Shown here piece by piece: positions 20,419 through 29,147 of a stretch of 64,000 nt of DNA (its first letter is position 1; each line of letters starts with the position of its first letter). Both the position numbers and the translations under genes were made by a program. Origin of the DNA: Pantoea allii (GTDB taxonomy: Bacteria > Pseudomonadota > Gammaproteobacteria > Enterobacterales > Enterobacteriaceae). The stretch covers positions 1-64,000 of the forward strand of contig NZ_NTMH01000037.1 of NCBI RefSeq assembly GCF_002307475.1, read 5' to 3'. The notes under the pieces are model-generated. The model was given only the letters and a program-made list of their open reading frames with translations, was not told the origin of the DNA and ran no database searches.

Positions 20419-20542
20419 GAGCCTATTCCATTAGGCATAATTGGCGTAGTCAGATTGAGTCACTGCCGCGCAAACCCGATAGCCGTGGGTTTGCAGCAGC
20501 ATACGCAATATGGCCAGTTAACTAGCCTAATGGGATAGGCTC
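20419..20542 (+). ncRNA. Structured 5' leader of lpd (long-range stem with nested hairpin)
   Basis: Arms GAGCCTATTCCATTAGGC (20419-20436) and GCCTAATGGGATAGGCTC (20525-20542) pair over 18 bp, with one G-U pair that is a match only in plus-strand RNA. Inside, GCAAACCC (20470-20477) pairs with GGGTTTGC (20487-20494), with outer CTGC/GCAG support. The structure ends 34 nt before the lpd SD. I recognise no known riboswitch or RNA family. It could control lpd expression or mRNA stability. Confidence 0.55.
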
Positions 20543-20579
20543 AGCGTCTGACCCGCCGGAAATCCAATAAGAGGTCATG

Positions 20580-22004
20580 ATGAGTACAGAGATTAAAACT
20601 CAGGTCGTGGTACTTGGGGCAGGTCCTGCAGGTTACTCTGCAGCCTTTCGTTGCGCTGACTTAGGTCTGGAAACCGTACTGGTTGAGCGCTACAGCACCC
20701 TCGGCGGTGTCTGTCTGAACGTAGGCTGTATCCCGTCTAAAGCGCTGCTGCACGTTGCTAAAGTGATTGAAGAAGCGAAAGCGCTGGAAGAACACGGCAT
20801 TGTGTTTGGTCAGCCGCAAACGGATATCAACAAAATCCGCAGCTGGAAAGAGAAAGTCATTAACCAGCTGACTGGCGGCCTGTCAGGCATGGCCAAAGGT
20901 CGTAAAGTTACTGTGGTTAACGGCCTGGGTAAATTTACCGGTGCGAATACACTGGTCGTCGAAGGTGAAGGTGGGGCAACCACGATTAACTTCGATAACG
21001 CCATCATCGCTGCAGGTTCACGTCCAATCGAACTGCCATTCATTCCTCATGAAGATCCACGCGTGTGGGATTCTACCGATGCGCTGGAGCTGAAAGAAGT
21101 GCCTAAGCGTCTTCTGGTCATGGGCGGCGGCATTATCGGTCTGGAAATGGCCACCGTTTACCATGCGCTGGGTTCAGAGATCGACGTGGTTGAAATGTTT
21201 GACCAGGTTATCCCGGCTGCGGATAAAGACGTGGTTAAAGTCTTCACCAAGCGTATCAGCAAGAAATTTAACCTGATGCTGGAAACCAAGGTCACCGCCG
21301 TTGAAGCTAAAGACGACGGTATCTACGTTTCAATGGAAGGCAAAAAAGCGCCAGGCGAAGCCCAGCGTTATGATGCCGTTCTGGTGGCGATTGGTCGTGT
21401 GCCAAACGGTAAAGGCATGGACGCTGACAAAGCTGGCGTTGAAGTCGACGACCGTGGCTTTATCCGCGTTGACAAGCAAATGCGTACCAACGTGCCGCAC
21501 ATCTACGCGATCGGCGATATCGTCGGTCAGCCGATGCTGGCGCACAAAGGCGTGCATGAAGGCCACGTGGCTGCAGAAGTCATTTCAGGTCTGAAGCACT
21601 ACTTCGATCCGAAAGTGATCCCATCCATTGCCTATACTGAGCCAGAAGTTGCCTGGGTCGGTCTGACCGAGAAAGAAGCGAAAGAGAAAGGCATCAGCTA
21701 TGAAACCGCTACGTTCCCGTGGGCGGCATCAGGCCGTGCGATTGCTTCTGACTGTGCAGACGGCATCACCAAACTGATTTTCGACAAAGAAACCCACCGC
21801 GTTATCGGTGGTGCCATTGTCGGCACCAACGGCGGTGAGCTGCTGGGTGAAATTGGTCTGGCTATTGAAATGGGCTGTGATGCAGAAGATATCGCACTGA
21901 CCATTCATGCCCACCCAACCCTGCATGAGTCAGTAGGACTGGCGGCTGAGATCTTTGAAGGCAGCATCACTGATTTGCCTAACGCGAAAGCGAAAAAGAA
22001 ATAA
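20580..22004 (+). CDS. lpdA: Dihydrolipoyl dehydrogenase (E3)
   Basis: FAD enzyme that reoxidises dihydrolipoyl groups with NAD+, shared by the pyruvate and 2-oxoglutarate dehydrogenase complexes and the glycine cleavage system. The 474 residues equal E. coli. FAD-binding GAGPAGYSAAFRCADLG, the redox disulphide GGVCLNVGCIPSK, the NAD site GGGIIGLEMATVYHALG and the active-site His in HAHPTLHES are present. The second of two adjacent ATGs (20580) is favoured by SD GAGG spacing. It is preceded by a terminator and a structured leader, so it can be expressed apart from aceEF. Confidence 0.97.
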   Translation: MSTEIKTQVVVLGAGPAGYSAAFRCADLGLETVLVERYSTLGGVCLNVGCIPSKALLHVAKVIEEAKALEEHGIVFGQPQTDINKIRSWKEKVINQLTGGLSGMAKGRKVTVVNGLGKFTGANTLVVEGEGGATTINFDNAIIAAGSRPIELPFIPHEDPRVWDSTDALELKEVPKRLLVMGGGIIGLEMATVYHALGSEIDVVEMFDQVIPAADKDVVKVFTKRISKKFNLMLETKVTAVEAKDDGIYVSMEGKKAPGEAQRYDAVLVAIGRVPNGKGMDADKAGVEVDDRGFIRVDKQMRTNVPHIYAIGDIVGQPMLAHKGVHEGHVAAEVISGLKHYFDPKVIPSIAYTEPEVAWVGLTEKEAKEKGISYETATFPWAASGRAIASDCADGITKLIFDKETHRVIGGAIVGTNGGELLGEIGLAIEMGCDAEDIALTIHAHPTLHESVGLAAEIFEGSITDLPNAKAKKK

Positions 22005-22022
22005 GTCTCAGGACAGAAATAG

Positions 22023-22047
22023 CGGCCCCTTATGGGGCCGTTTTTTT
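22023..22047 (+). terminator. Terminator after lpdA
   Basis: CGGCCCC, loop TTAT, GGGGCCG and seven T residues begin about 18 bp after the stop. A strong intrinsic terminator. Confidence 0.9.
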
Positions 22048-22088
22048 ATGGTTTCTTTTAATTCGGATAAGTAAACGAATAAAGGAAA

Positions 22089-22097
22089 GGGCGCCTG
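22089..22097 (-). promoter_or_regulatory. fbi-like 3' element of the hok mRNA
   Basis: On the minus strand this reads CAGGCGCCC, the exact complement of the mRNA 5' end GGGCGCCTG at 22454-22462. In hok mRNAs such 3' fold-back inhibition (fbi) elements lock the full-length transcript in an inactive form until 3' trimming. It lies 59 nt after the hok stop codon. Confidence 0.65.
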
Positions 22098-22117
22098 CGC
22101 TAACACATTCACACTGG

Positions 22118-22145
22118 CAAAAATGGCGGAGTTACCCCCGCCATT
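22118..22145 (-). terminator. Hairpin after the hok stop codon
   Basis: AATGGCGG, 8-nt loop, CCGCCATT and TTT, starting 11 nt after the hok stop. It could be the stable 3' hairpin that protects the trimmed hok mRNA, or a terminator. The fbi-like element lies beyond it. Confidence 0.55.
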
Positions 22146-22155
22146 AACGAAGTTT

Positions 22156-22302
22156 TTACTGCCTGGTTTCGTAATTCAAGACAGCCGAAAGTTCAGCGCT
22201 CATTATTCTGAGGCGAAGTTCACATAATGAACTTCGGTTCGATAAGCTCAAACCTAAAAGAATTAACCCGCTAATAACAAGTAAACCGTATTTCGACTTC
22301 AT
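22156..22302 (-). CDS. Hok/Gef-family type I toxin (small membrane peptide)
   Basis: A 48-residue peptide with the Hok/Gef hallmarks: a charged start (MKSKYG), one hydrophobic helix (about residues 6-20, LLVISGLILLGLSL) and the conserved RSSLCELRLR motif, followed by a helix ending in LNYETRQ where other Hok proteins have AAFLAYE. Family members insert in the inner membrane and collapse the membrane potential when antisense control fails. ATG 22302 follows GAGAGGTGCCACC. Its own promoter, mRNA end pairing and a likely antisense RNA are recorded separately. It may be active or a relic; residues 33-38 (IMSAEL) replace the usual RxGxTEV, so activity is uncertain. Confidence 0.88.
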   Translation of the reverse strand: MKSKYGLLVISGLILLGLSLSNRSSLCELRLRIMSAELSAVLNYETRQ

Positions 22303-22441
22303 GGTGGCACCTCTCTTGATTTTTATCGAGTGAGGGACTACCCTGACAGTGTTGAGGTGTTAGGGTGGTTCCCCCGCTTGCATTCGTTGAATAGTGAATG
22401 TGAGCGGTTCCTTCCTCTTTCCACCTCAGGTTCTCACCCAA
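22271..22441 (-). CDS. Mok-like overlapping leader frame
   Basis: A frame running from TTG 22441 through the leader and over the hok start, stopping inside hok at 22271 (56 codons), with no stop in between. In hok/sok systems translation of hok is coupled to such a mok frame, and Sok RNA blocks mok. The start is a guess: no ATG or GTG was found in this frame, and no strong SD is evident. The encoded sequence is not expected to be conserved. Confidence 0.35.
   Translation of the reverse strand: MGENLRWKEEGTAHIHYSTNASGGTTLTPQHCQGSPSLDKNQERCHHEVEIRFTCY
22351..22425 (+). ncRNA. Probable Sok-type antisense RNA
   Basis: Plus-strand RNA antisense to the hok/mok leader. A stem at 22376-22385 with 22396-22405 pairs completely only as plus-strand RNA (two G-U pairs). 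A possible promoter is TTGATT (22316-22321), 17 bp, TACCCT (22339-22344); the -10 is weak. Ends are approximate. By analogy with R1 Sok it would bind the leader and stop toxin translation. Confidence 0.4.
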
Positions 22442-22453
22442 AGCAAAAAGCCT

Positions 22454-22462
22454 CAGGCGCCC
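22454..22462 (-). promoter_or_regulatory. tac-like 5' end of the hok mRNA
   Basis: Minus-strand GGGCGCCTG followed by AGGCTTT closely resembles the 5' end of plasmid R1 hok mRNA (GGCGCTTGAGGCTTT, from memory). It is exactly complementary to 22089-22097. Confidence 0.65.
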
Positions 22463-22468
22463 AACCGC

Positions 22469-22497
22469 AGTCTACGCATTGATTATTTTATTGTCTC
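22469..22497 (-). promoter_or_regulatory. Promoter of the hok mRNA
   Basis: GAGACA (22492-22497), a 17-bp spacer and TAGACT (22469-22474), four of six matches each. Transcription would begin at about 22462, precisely at the tac-like sequence, which supports the assignment. Confidence 0.6.
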
Positions 22498-22656
22498 TGT
22501 GCTTTTAACTAATTTATGGTTATTATTTTCTACTTTAATGATTAATGAAAGTCGCTATGTTTAATTGATTATGCCTGACGTGATTCTTAACATTAATTTC
22601 CTGGTGAGTGGTTTAAAATAATCTCGTCACTGTTATCACCTTGTCATGAAATTGGG
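22498..22656. other. AT-rich spacer between the hok promoter and the lysR 3' end
   Basis: No gene, hairpin terminator or known motif was recognised. Confidence 0.4.
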
Positions 22657-23568
22657 TTAATTACTCACTTCGTTATTATTAAAACGTAGCCAGTCAATAA
22701 AATGACGTAAAGGTGCTGAGACATAGCGCCTGCCGGGATAGTAAAGCCAGAATCCTTCCGCATTGCCTGTAAAGTCACTTAATAGCTCAACGAGTTCGCC
22801 ACGTTGCAGGCTGGGATTCACGGCTGCCTGTTGCAGAAATGCGATGCCTGCGCCCGCGACAGTGGCCTGCAAAATCCGCGTGTTGTTGTCCAGTACCAAT
22901 GGGCCACGCACGGCGATCTCCTGTTTTTTTCCTGCATTCCAGAATTCCCAGCGATAGCGTCGGCCACTGGGAAAACGCCGTTCGATACAGGGAAACTGAA
23001 GCAGTTCATCCGGTGTTTGCGGTGTACCATGACGTTCGATAAACGCCGGGCTTGCGACCACCAGGGTGCGCATTGCCGGACCAAAGGGCAGGGCGATCAT
23101 GTCCTGTGCCAGCACATCGCCGTAGCGAATACCTGCATCAAAACCCGCTTCCAGGATATCGACCAGCGCATCGTTACTGTCAATTTCCAGTGTGATGTCC
23201 GGGTACTGCTGGATAAACGGCAGAATCAAGCTATCAAAAAACAGCGCTTCTGCAGAACGCGGCATATTGAGCTTTAGCGTGCCATGCGGACGGGCACGCC
23301 AGTCATTAAGTTCATCTACCGCCTGCGACAGATCGACCAGCGCGGGCTGAATACGCTGCAGAAAATATTCGCCCGCTTCGGTCAGTGAGACACTGCGTGT
23401 GGTGCGGTTAAGCAGCCTTACGCCGAGTCGTTGCTCAAAATGGCGCATGGCGTGGCTCAGCGCCGACGGCGTAACGTTACGCGCCTGTGCAGCCTTACGA
23501 AAGCTACGGTGGTGCGCGATGGCGCTGAACATTTCCAGTTCCTGCAGGGTTGCCCGCGAGAGTGTCAT
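22657..23568 (-). CDS. LysR-family transcriptional regulator
   Basis: A 303-residue LTTR. The N-terminal HTH (about residues 4-63) reads LQELEMFSAIAHHRSFRKAAQARNVT... with RLGVRLLNRTTRSVSLTEAG; a two-lobed substrate-binding domain follows. ATG 23568 (MTLSRATLQELEMF) is the family start; the upstream in-frame extension lies in the operator region and was rejected. It is divergent from an aldo/keto reductase with 100 bp between starts that contain a LysR-type dyad, so it probably regulates that gene and itself. The inducer is unknown. It resembles the large YafC/DmlR-like group, which gives no specific function. Confidence 0.88.
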   Translation of the reverse strand: MTLSRATLQELEMFSAIAHHRSFRKAAQARNVTPSALSHAMRHFEQRLGVRLLNRTTRSVSLTEAGEYFLQRIQPALVDLSQAVDELNDWRARPHGTLKLNMPRSAEALFFDSLILPFIQQYPDITLEIDSNDALVDILEAGFDAGIRYGDVLAQDMIALPFGPAMRTLVVASPAFIERHGTPQTPDELLQFPCIERRFPSGRRYRWEFWNAGKKQEIAVRGPLVLDNNTRILQATVAGAGIAFLQQAAVNPSLQRGELVELLSDFTGNAEGFWLYYPGRRYVSAPLRHFIDWLRFNNNEVSN

Positions 23569-23618
23569 TGATGAGTTTTCCTCACTGAATCGGCAAAAAT
23601 AGCGCAATTGTTGTTGTG

Positions 23619-23639
23619 ATTGTTGAGGATTATAACAAT
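23619..23639. promoter_or_regulatory. LysR-type operator between the regulator and the reductase
   Basis: ATTGTT-N9-AACAAT is a dyad containing the T-N11-A pattern typical of LysR sites. Further ATTGTTG/CAACAAT copies flank it. It is centred 40 bp upstream of the reductase start. Confidence 0.55.
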
Positions 23640-23641
23640 AA

Positions 23642-24667
<1,026 letters not shown>

Positions 24668-24694
24668 TCCGGGCGCGGCATTCCATTGTTAACA

Positions 24695-24720
24695 GGCAGG
24701 GCTTTACGCCCTGCTTTTTT
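24695..24720 (+). terminator. Terminator after the aldo/keto reductase
   Basis: GCAGGGC, loop TTTAC, GCCCTGC and seven T residues, 27 bp after the stop. Confidence 0.9.
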
Positions 24721-24788
24721 TCGTTTACACCGCATTAGGCAGCTCATTCTGCTGAAGAAAACACTAATGTTGCTTTTTTGTAAACAGA

Positions 24789-24817
24789 TTAACAAGGCGG
24801 CTAAATCCTGCTATGCT
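24789..24817 (+). promoter_or_regulatory. acnB promoter
   Basis: TTAACA (5/6), a 17-bp spacer and TATGCT (4/6) preceded by TGC, making an extended -10. It lies 95 bp upstream of the acnB start codon. Confidence 0.65.
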
Positions 24818-24911
24818 GCCCCACGCGGAACCGGGCACCTTACCCTACTCATGGAATGCGTTGTCATCAGGGTGCACCGGAAACCCATACAATGAGAGCG
24901 AGGAGAACGTC

Positions 24912-27509
24912 GTGCTAGAAGAATACCGTAAGCACGTTGCCGAGCGTGCTGCCCTGGGGATTGTACCTAAGCCATTAGATGCTTCCCAGATGGCCGCGCT
25001 GGTTGAACTGCTAAAAAATCCACCTGCGGGTGAAGAAGAATTTTTGACCGATTTGTTGGTCAACCGCGTACCACCCGGCGTCGATGAAGCGGCGTATGTT
25101 AAAGCAGGTTTCCTGGCTGCTGTCGCCAAAGGCGAAACAACCTCTCCTCTGGTATCTCCTGAAAAAGCCATCGAACTGCTCGGTACCATGCAGGGCGGCT
25201 ATAACATCCATCCTCTGATTGAAGCACTGGATGATGCCAGACTGGCACCGATTGCAGCAAAAGCGCTTTCTCATACGTTACTGATGTTTGACAGCTTTTA
25301 CGACGTTGAAGAAAAAGCGAAAGCGGGCAATGCCCATGCGAAGCAGGTGATGCAGTCCTGGGCTAATGCCGAATGGTATCTGTCACGTCCTGAGCTGGCA
25401 GAAAAAATCACCGTTACGGTTTTCAAAGTCACTGGCGAAACCAATACCGACGACCTGTCTCCGGCACCTGATGCCTGGTCACGTCCGGATATCCCTCTTC
25501 ATGCCCTGGCGATGCTAAAAAATGCCCGTGAAGGTATTGAGCCGGATGAAGCGGGTAATATCGGACCGATTAAACAGATCGAAGCGCTGCAGGCCAAAGG
25601 TTTTCCTCTGGCTTATGTAGGTGACGTTGTGGGTACGGGTTCATCACGTAAATCTGCCACCAACTCGGTGCTGTGGTTTATGGGTGATGACATCCCTAAC
25701 GTGCCTAACAAAAAAGGCGGTGGTGTTGTCTTAGGCGGCAAAATTGCCCCTATCTTCTTCAACACGATGGAAGACGCCGGCGCGCTGCCAATTGAAGTGG
25801 ACGTTAACGACCTGAATATGGGTGATGTCATTGATATCTATCCGTTTAAAGGCGAAGTCCGTCATCATGAAACCGGCGATCTGCTGGCAAGCTTTGAACT
25901 GAAAACAGACGTTCTGATTGATGAAGTGCGTGCCGGCGGCCGTATTCCACTGATCATCGGTCGTGGCCTGACCAGCAAAGCGCGTGAATCGCTTGGCCTG
26001 CCTGTCAGCGATGTGTTCCGTGTAGCGAAAGACGTCGCGGAAAGCTCACGTGGCTACTCACTGGCGCAGAAAATGGTTGGCCGTGCCTGTGGCGTGGATG
26101 GCGTGCGTCCGGGTGCCTATTGCGAACCTAAAATGACGTCGGTGGGTTCTCAGGATACCACCGGACCAATGACGCGCGATGAGCTGAAAGACCTGGCGTG
26201 CCTGGGCTTCTCTGCTGACCTGGTGATGCAGTCCTTCTGTCACACAGCGGCTTATCCTAAGCCTGTGGATGTAAGCACTCACCATACGCTGCCAGACTTC
26301 ATCATGAACCGTGGCGGTGTTTCACTGCGTCCGGGTGATGGCGTTATTCACTCCTGGTTAAACCGCATGCTGCTGCCAGATACCGTGGGCACCGGTGGGG
26401 ATTCCCACACGCGCTTCCCTATCGGTATTTCGTTCCCGGCAGGTTCTGGCCTGGTTGCCTTCGCGGCGGCTACCGGCGTTATGCCACTGGATATGCCTGA
26501 ATCTGTGCTGGTCCGCTTCAAAGGTAAAATGGAGCCAGGCATTACGCTGCGCGATTTGGTTCATGCCATTCCGCTGTATGCCATCAAGCAGGGCCTGTTG
26601 ACCGTTGAGAAGAAAGGTAAGAAAAACATCTTCTCCGGCCGCATCCTTGAAATCGAAGGTCTGCCGGATCTCAAAGTCGAGCAGGCATTTGAACTGACGG
26701 ATGCCTCTGCTGAGCGCTCCGCTGCAGGCTGTACTATCAAGCTGGATCAGGCGCCGATCAAAGAGTATCTGACGTCCAACATTGTTCTGCTGAAATGGAT
26801 GATCTCAGAAGGCTACGGCGATCGTCGTACGCTTGAGCGTCGTATTGACGGCATGGAAAAATGGCTGGCCGATCCACAGCTGCTCGAAGCCGACGCCGAT
26901 GCAGAATATGCTGCGGTGATTGACATCGATCTGGCTGAGATCAAAGAGCCGATTCTGTGTGCGCCAAACGATCCTGATGACGCGCGTCTGCTGTCTGAAG
27001 TTCAGGGCGAAAAGATTGATGAAGTCTTTATCGGTTCGTGCATGACCAACATTGGTCACTTCCGTGCGGCAGGTAAGTTGCTGGACAGCCATAAAGGCCA
27101 GCTGCCAACCCGTCTGTGGGTCGCTCCACCGACCAAAATGGATGCGGCACAGCTGACGGAAGAAGGCTACTACAGCGTATTCGGTAAGAGTGGCGCGCGT
27201 ATCGAGATCCCCGGCTGTTCACTGTGCATGGGTAACCAGGCACGCGTCGCCGATGGCGCAACGGTGGTATCGACCTCAACCCGTAACTTCCCGAACCGTC
27301 TGGGAACAGGAGCAAACGTCTACCTGGCGTCTGCCGAGCTGGCTGCGGTCTCATCGCTGTTAGGTAAGCTACCCACGCCGGACGAGTATCAGCAGTTTAT
27401 GGCGCAGGTGGATAAAACAGCCAGTGATACCTATCGCTATCTCAACTTTGACCAGTTGAGCCAGTACACTGACAAAGCAGATGGCGTGATTTTCCAGACT
27501 GCCGTCTGA
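24912..27509 (+). CDS. acnB: Aconitate hydratase B
   Basis: Main TCA-cycle aconitase (citrate to isocitrate via cis-aconitate), and in E. coli also 2-methylaconitate hydratase and an mRNA-binding apo-protein under iron lack. The 865 residues equal E. coli AcnB. The [4Fe-4S] ligands are in GSCMTNIGH and CSLCMGN. The start is GTG 24912 ([15 protein letters not shown]), with GGAG 6-9 nt upstream; the open frame extends 33 codons further, but that part is the leader. The N-terminal HEAT-like domain (about 1-160) is complete. Confidence 0.97.
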   Translation: MLEEYRKHVAERAALGIVPKPLDASQMAALVELLKNPPAGEEEFLTDLLVNRVPPGVDEAAYVKAGFLAAVAKGETTSPLVSPEKAIELLGTMQGGYNIHPLIEALDDARLAPIAAKALSHTLLMFDSFYDVEEKAKAGNAHAKQVMQSWANAEWYLSRPELAEKITVTVFKVTGETNTDDLSPAPDAWSRPDIPLHALAMLKNAREGIEPDEAGNIGPIKQIEALQAKGFPLAYVGDVVGTGSSRKSATNSVLWFMGDDIPNVPNKKGGGVVLGGKIAPIFFNTMEDAGALPIEVDVNDLNMGDVIDIYPFKGEVRHHETGDLLASFELKTDVLIDEVRAGGRIPLIIGRGLTSKARESLGLPVSDVFRVAKDVAESSRGYSLAQKMVGRACGVDGVRPGAYCEPKMTSVGSQDTTGPMTRDELKDLACLGFSADLVMQSFCHTAAYPKPVDVSTHHTLPDFIMNRGGVSLRPGDGVIHSWLNRMLLPDTVGTGGDSHTRFPIGISFPAGSGLVAFAAATGVMPLDMPESVLVRFKGKMEPGITLRDLVHAIPLYAIKQGLLTVEKKGKKNIFSGRILEIEGLPDLKVEQAFELTDASAERSAAGCTIKLDQAPIKEYLTSNIVLLKWMISEGYGDRRTLERRIDGMEKWLADPQLLEADADAEYAAVIDIDLAEIKEPILCAPNDPDDARLLSEVQGEKIDEVFIGSCMTNIGHFRAAGKLLDSHKGQLPTRLWVAPPTKMDAAQLTEEGYYSVFGKSGARIEIPGCSLCMGNQARVADGATVVSTSTRNFPNRLGTGANVYLASAELAAVSSLLGKLPTPDEYQQFMAQVDKTASDTYRYLNFDQLSQYTDKADGVIFQTAV

Positions 27510-27534
27510 TAGCTGACATTTATTGATCCATCGA

Positions 27535-27567
27535 AGAGGGACGCCCTGGCGTTCCTCTTTTTTTTAT
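27535..27567 (+). terminator. Terminator after acnB
   Basis: AGAGGGACGCC and GGCGTTCCTCT form an 11-bp stem with one G-T pair and a 2-nt gap, followed by T residues. Confidence 0.85.
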
Positions 27568-27672
27568 GTCTCACAAGACGATTATCAGGAATCAGGATGT
27601 GTGCGCTAAGCAGGTGCACAGCAATCAAAATAGCGGTATAACAGCGCGAGTTACTGACAAAGAGATAAGATC

Positions 27673-28035
27673 ATGGAGTATGAATTTCTACGGGACGTTA
27701 CGGGCAAGGTAAAAGTCCGGATGTCGATGGGGCATGAAGCACTGGGCCACTGGTTCAATGAAGAAGTTGAGCATGACGCCAGCGTGCTTGATGAGGTGGA
27801 AGCAGAAGCCCTGAAGCTTAAAGGCAGCCAGCGCCAGTGGCAGCGTACCGGGCGTGAATATACGCTCTGGATGGACGACGAAGAGGTCATCGTCCGTGCG
27901 AATACGTTGAATTTTGAAGGTGATGAAATGGAAGAGGGCATGAATTACTACGACGAGGAAAGCCTGTGCTTTTGCGGTATGGAAGATTTTCTGGCGGTCA
28001 TTGCCGCCTGGCGACGGTTTATGCAAAACACATGA
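27673..28035 (+). CDS. yacL: UPF0231 family protein YacL
   Basis: A 120-residue protein of the conserved, uncharacterised UPF0231 family; length and sequence follow E. coli YacL ([32 protein letters not shown]). It is acidic, with no membrane segment or signal peptide, so it is presumably cytoplasmic. The C-terminal [15 protein letters not shown] segment is conserved. It follows acnB, as in related genomes, but has its own upstream gap after a terminator. No function is claimed. Confidence 0.93.
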   Translation: MEYEFLRDVTGKVKVRMSMGHEALGHWFNEEVEHDASVLDEVEAEALKLKGSQRQWQRTGREYTLWMDDEEVIVRANTLNFEGDEMEEGMNYYDEESLCFCGMEDFLAVIAAWRRFMQNT

Positions 28036-28133
28036 TCGCTGAGTCCATCTTGTTACCCGCGCTCCTCCTGCTATATTGATTGATTATGCTCAAATAACTG
28101 CATTTTATTCTGCGACTCACGCCACATCTTTTC

Positions 28134-28148
28134 ATTAAATGATTTAAT
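28134..28148. repeat. 15-bp palindrome upstream of the permease gene
   Basis: ATTAAATGATTTAAT is a perfect odd palindrome in an AT-rich stretch 40 bp before the kdgT-like start. It could be an operator; no known consensus was matched. Confidence 0.35.
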
Positions 28149-28187
28149 ATCATCATTATGATTATAATTAATCATTCTGGTGATGAT

Positions 28188-29147
28188 ATGGATATTAAAG
28201 CAACCATTGAGAAAATCCCCGGCGGTATGATGGTTGTGCCCCTGGTCCTGGGGGCGATGGTTAACACACTGGCCCCAGAAGCCTTACAGGTGGGGGGGTT
28301 TACCAGTGCCCTTTTTAAAGACGGTGCGCCCGCCCTGATCGGCGCATTTTTGTTTTGCATGGGCGCAGGAATCTCTCTCAACGCTGCGCCAAAAGCCCTG
28401 CTGACAGGTGTCGGTGTCACGGCAAGTAAGTTTCTTGTCGCTGTGGCGATGGGCTTTGCTGTCGATAAGTGTTTTGGTGCTGATGGGTTGTGGGGACTGA
28501 CCTCGGTCGCTGTTATTGCGGCGATGAGCAACAGCAATGGCGGCCTTTATGCCGCGCTGGCGGGTGAGTTTGGTCGCGACAATGAAGTCGGGGCGACGCC
28601 CGTGATCGCCCTTAATGACGGTCCGATATTAACCATGATTGCCCTGGGCGCGGCAGGCATGGCAAACATACCGGTGATGTCGGTGGTGGTGGTGATCATC
28701 CCTATGCTGCTGGGCATGTTGCTCGGTAATCTCGACCCGCAAATGCGTGATTTCCTGTCTAAGGGCGGCCCGCTGTTAATTCCTTTCTTTGCCTTTGCTT
28801 TAGGTGCCAGTATTGATTTTGCCATGTTGCTCAAAGGTGGCCTGGCAGGCATTTTACTGGGTGGGTTAACCACGCTCGTCGGCGGTTTCTTTAATATTAA
28901 GATTGATCGTTTGTTAGGTGGCAGCGGCATTGCCGGCGCAGCGGCGTCGAGCACGGCTGGCAATGCTGTTGCCACGCCCATCGCCATCGCCCAGGCCGAT
29001 CCCGCTTTGGCACATGTGGTCGCCACAGCGACGCCGCTGGTCGCCACCTCTGTCATTGTTACCGCAATTTTAACGCCCATGCTGACCTCATGGGTGGCCA
29101 AGGGTAATCAGCAACGATCACTGTCTTCCACGGAGAAACCATTATGA
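28188..29147 (+). CDS. 2-keto-3-deoxygluconate permease family transporter (KdgT-like)
   Basis: A 319-residue inner-membrane permease of about 10 TM segments. The start MDIKATIEKIPGGMMVVPLVLGAMVNTLAP and the segment GASSTAGNAVATP-like AASSTAGNAVATPIAIAQADP are KdgT-family signatures. ATG 28188 gives the family N-terminus; an ATG 10 codons earlier has no SD. The stop overlaps the next start (ATGA), tying it to the acid-sugar kinase gene. By analogy with the Salmonella cluster near acnB, its substrate may be D-threonate or a similar four-carbon acid rather than KDG; that is inference. Confidence 0.85.
   Translation: MDIKATIEKIPGGMMVVPLVLGAMVNTLAPEALQVGGFTSALFKDGAPALIGAFLFCMGAGISLNAAPKALLTGVGVTASKFLVAVAMGFAVDKCFGADGLWGLTSVAVIAAMSNSNGGLYAALAGEFGRDNEVGATPVIALNDGPILTMIALGAAGMANIPVMSVVVVIIPMLLGMLLGNLDPQMRDFLSKGGPLLIPFFAFALGASIDFAMLLKGGLAGILLGGLTTLVGGFFNIKIDRLLGGSGIAGAAASSTAGNAVATPIAIAQADPALAHVVATATPLVATSVIVTAILTPMLTSWVAKGNQQRSLSSTEKPL

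Noticed and set aside
24686-24895. 69-codon plus frame before acnB
   Set aside because: Covers the reductase terminator and the acnB promoter; not protein-like.
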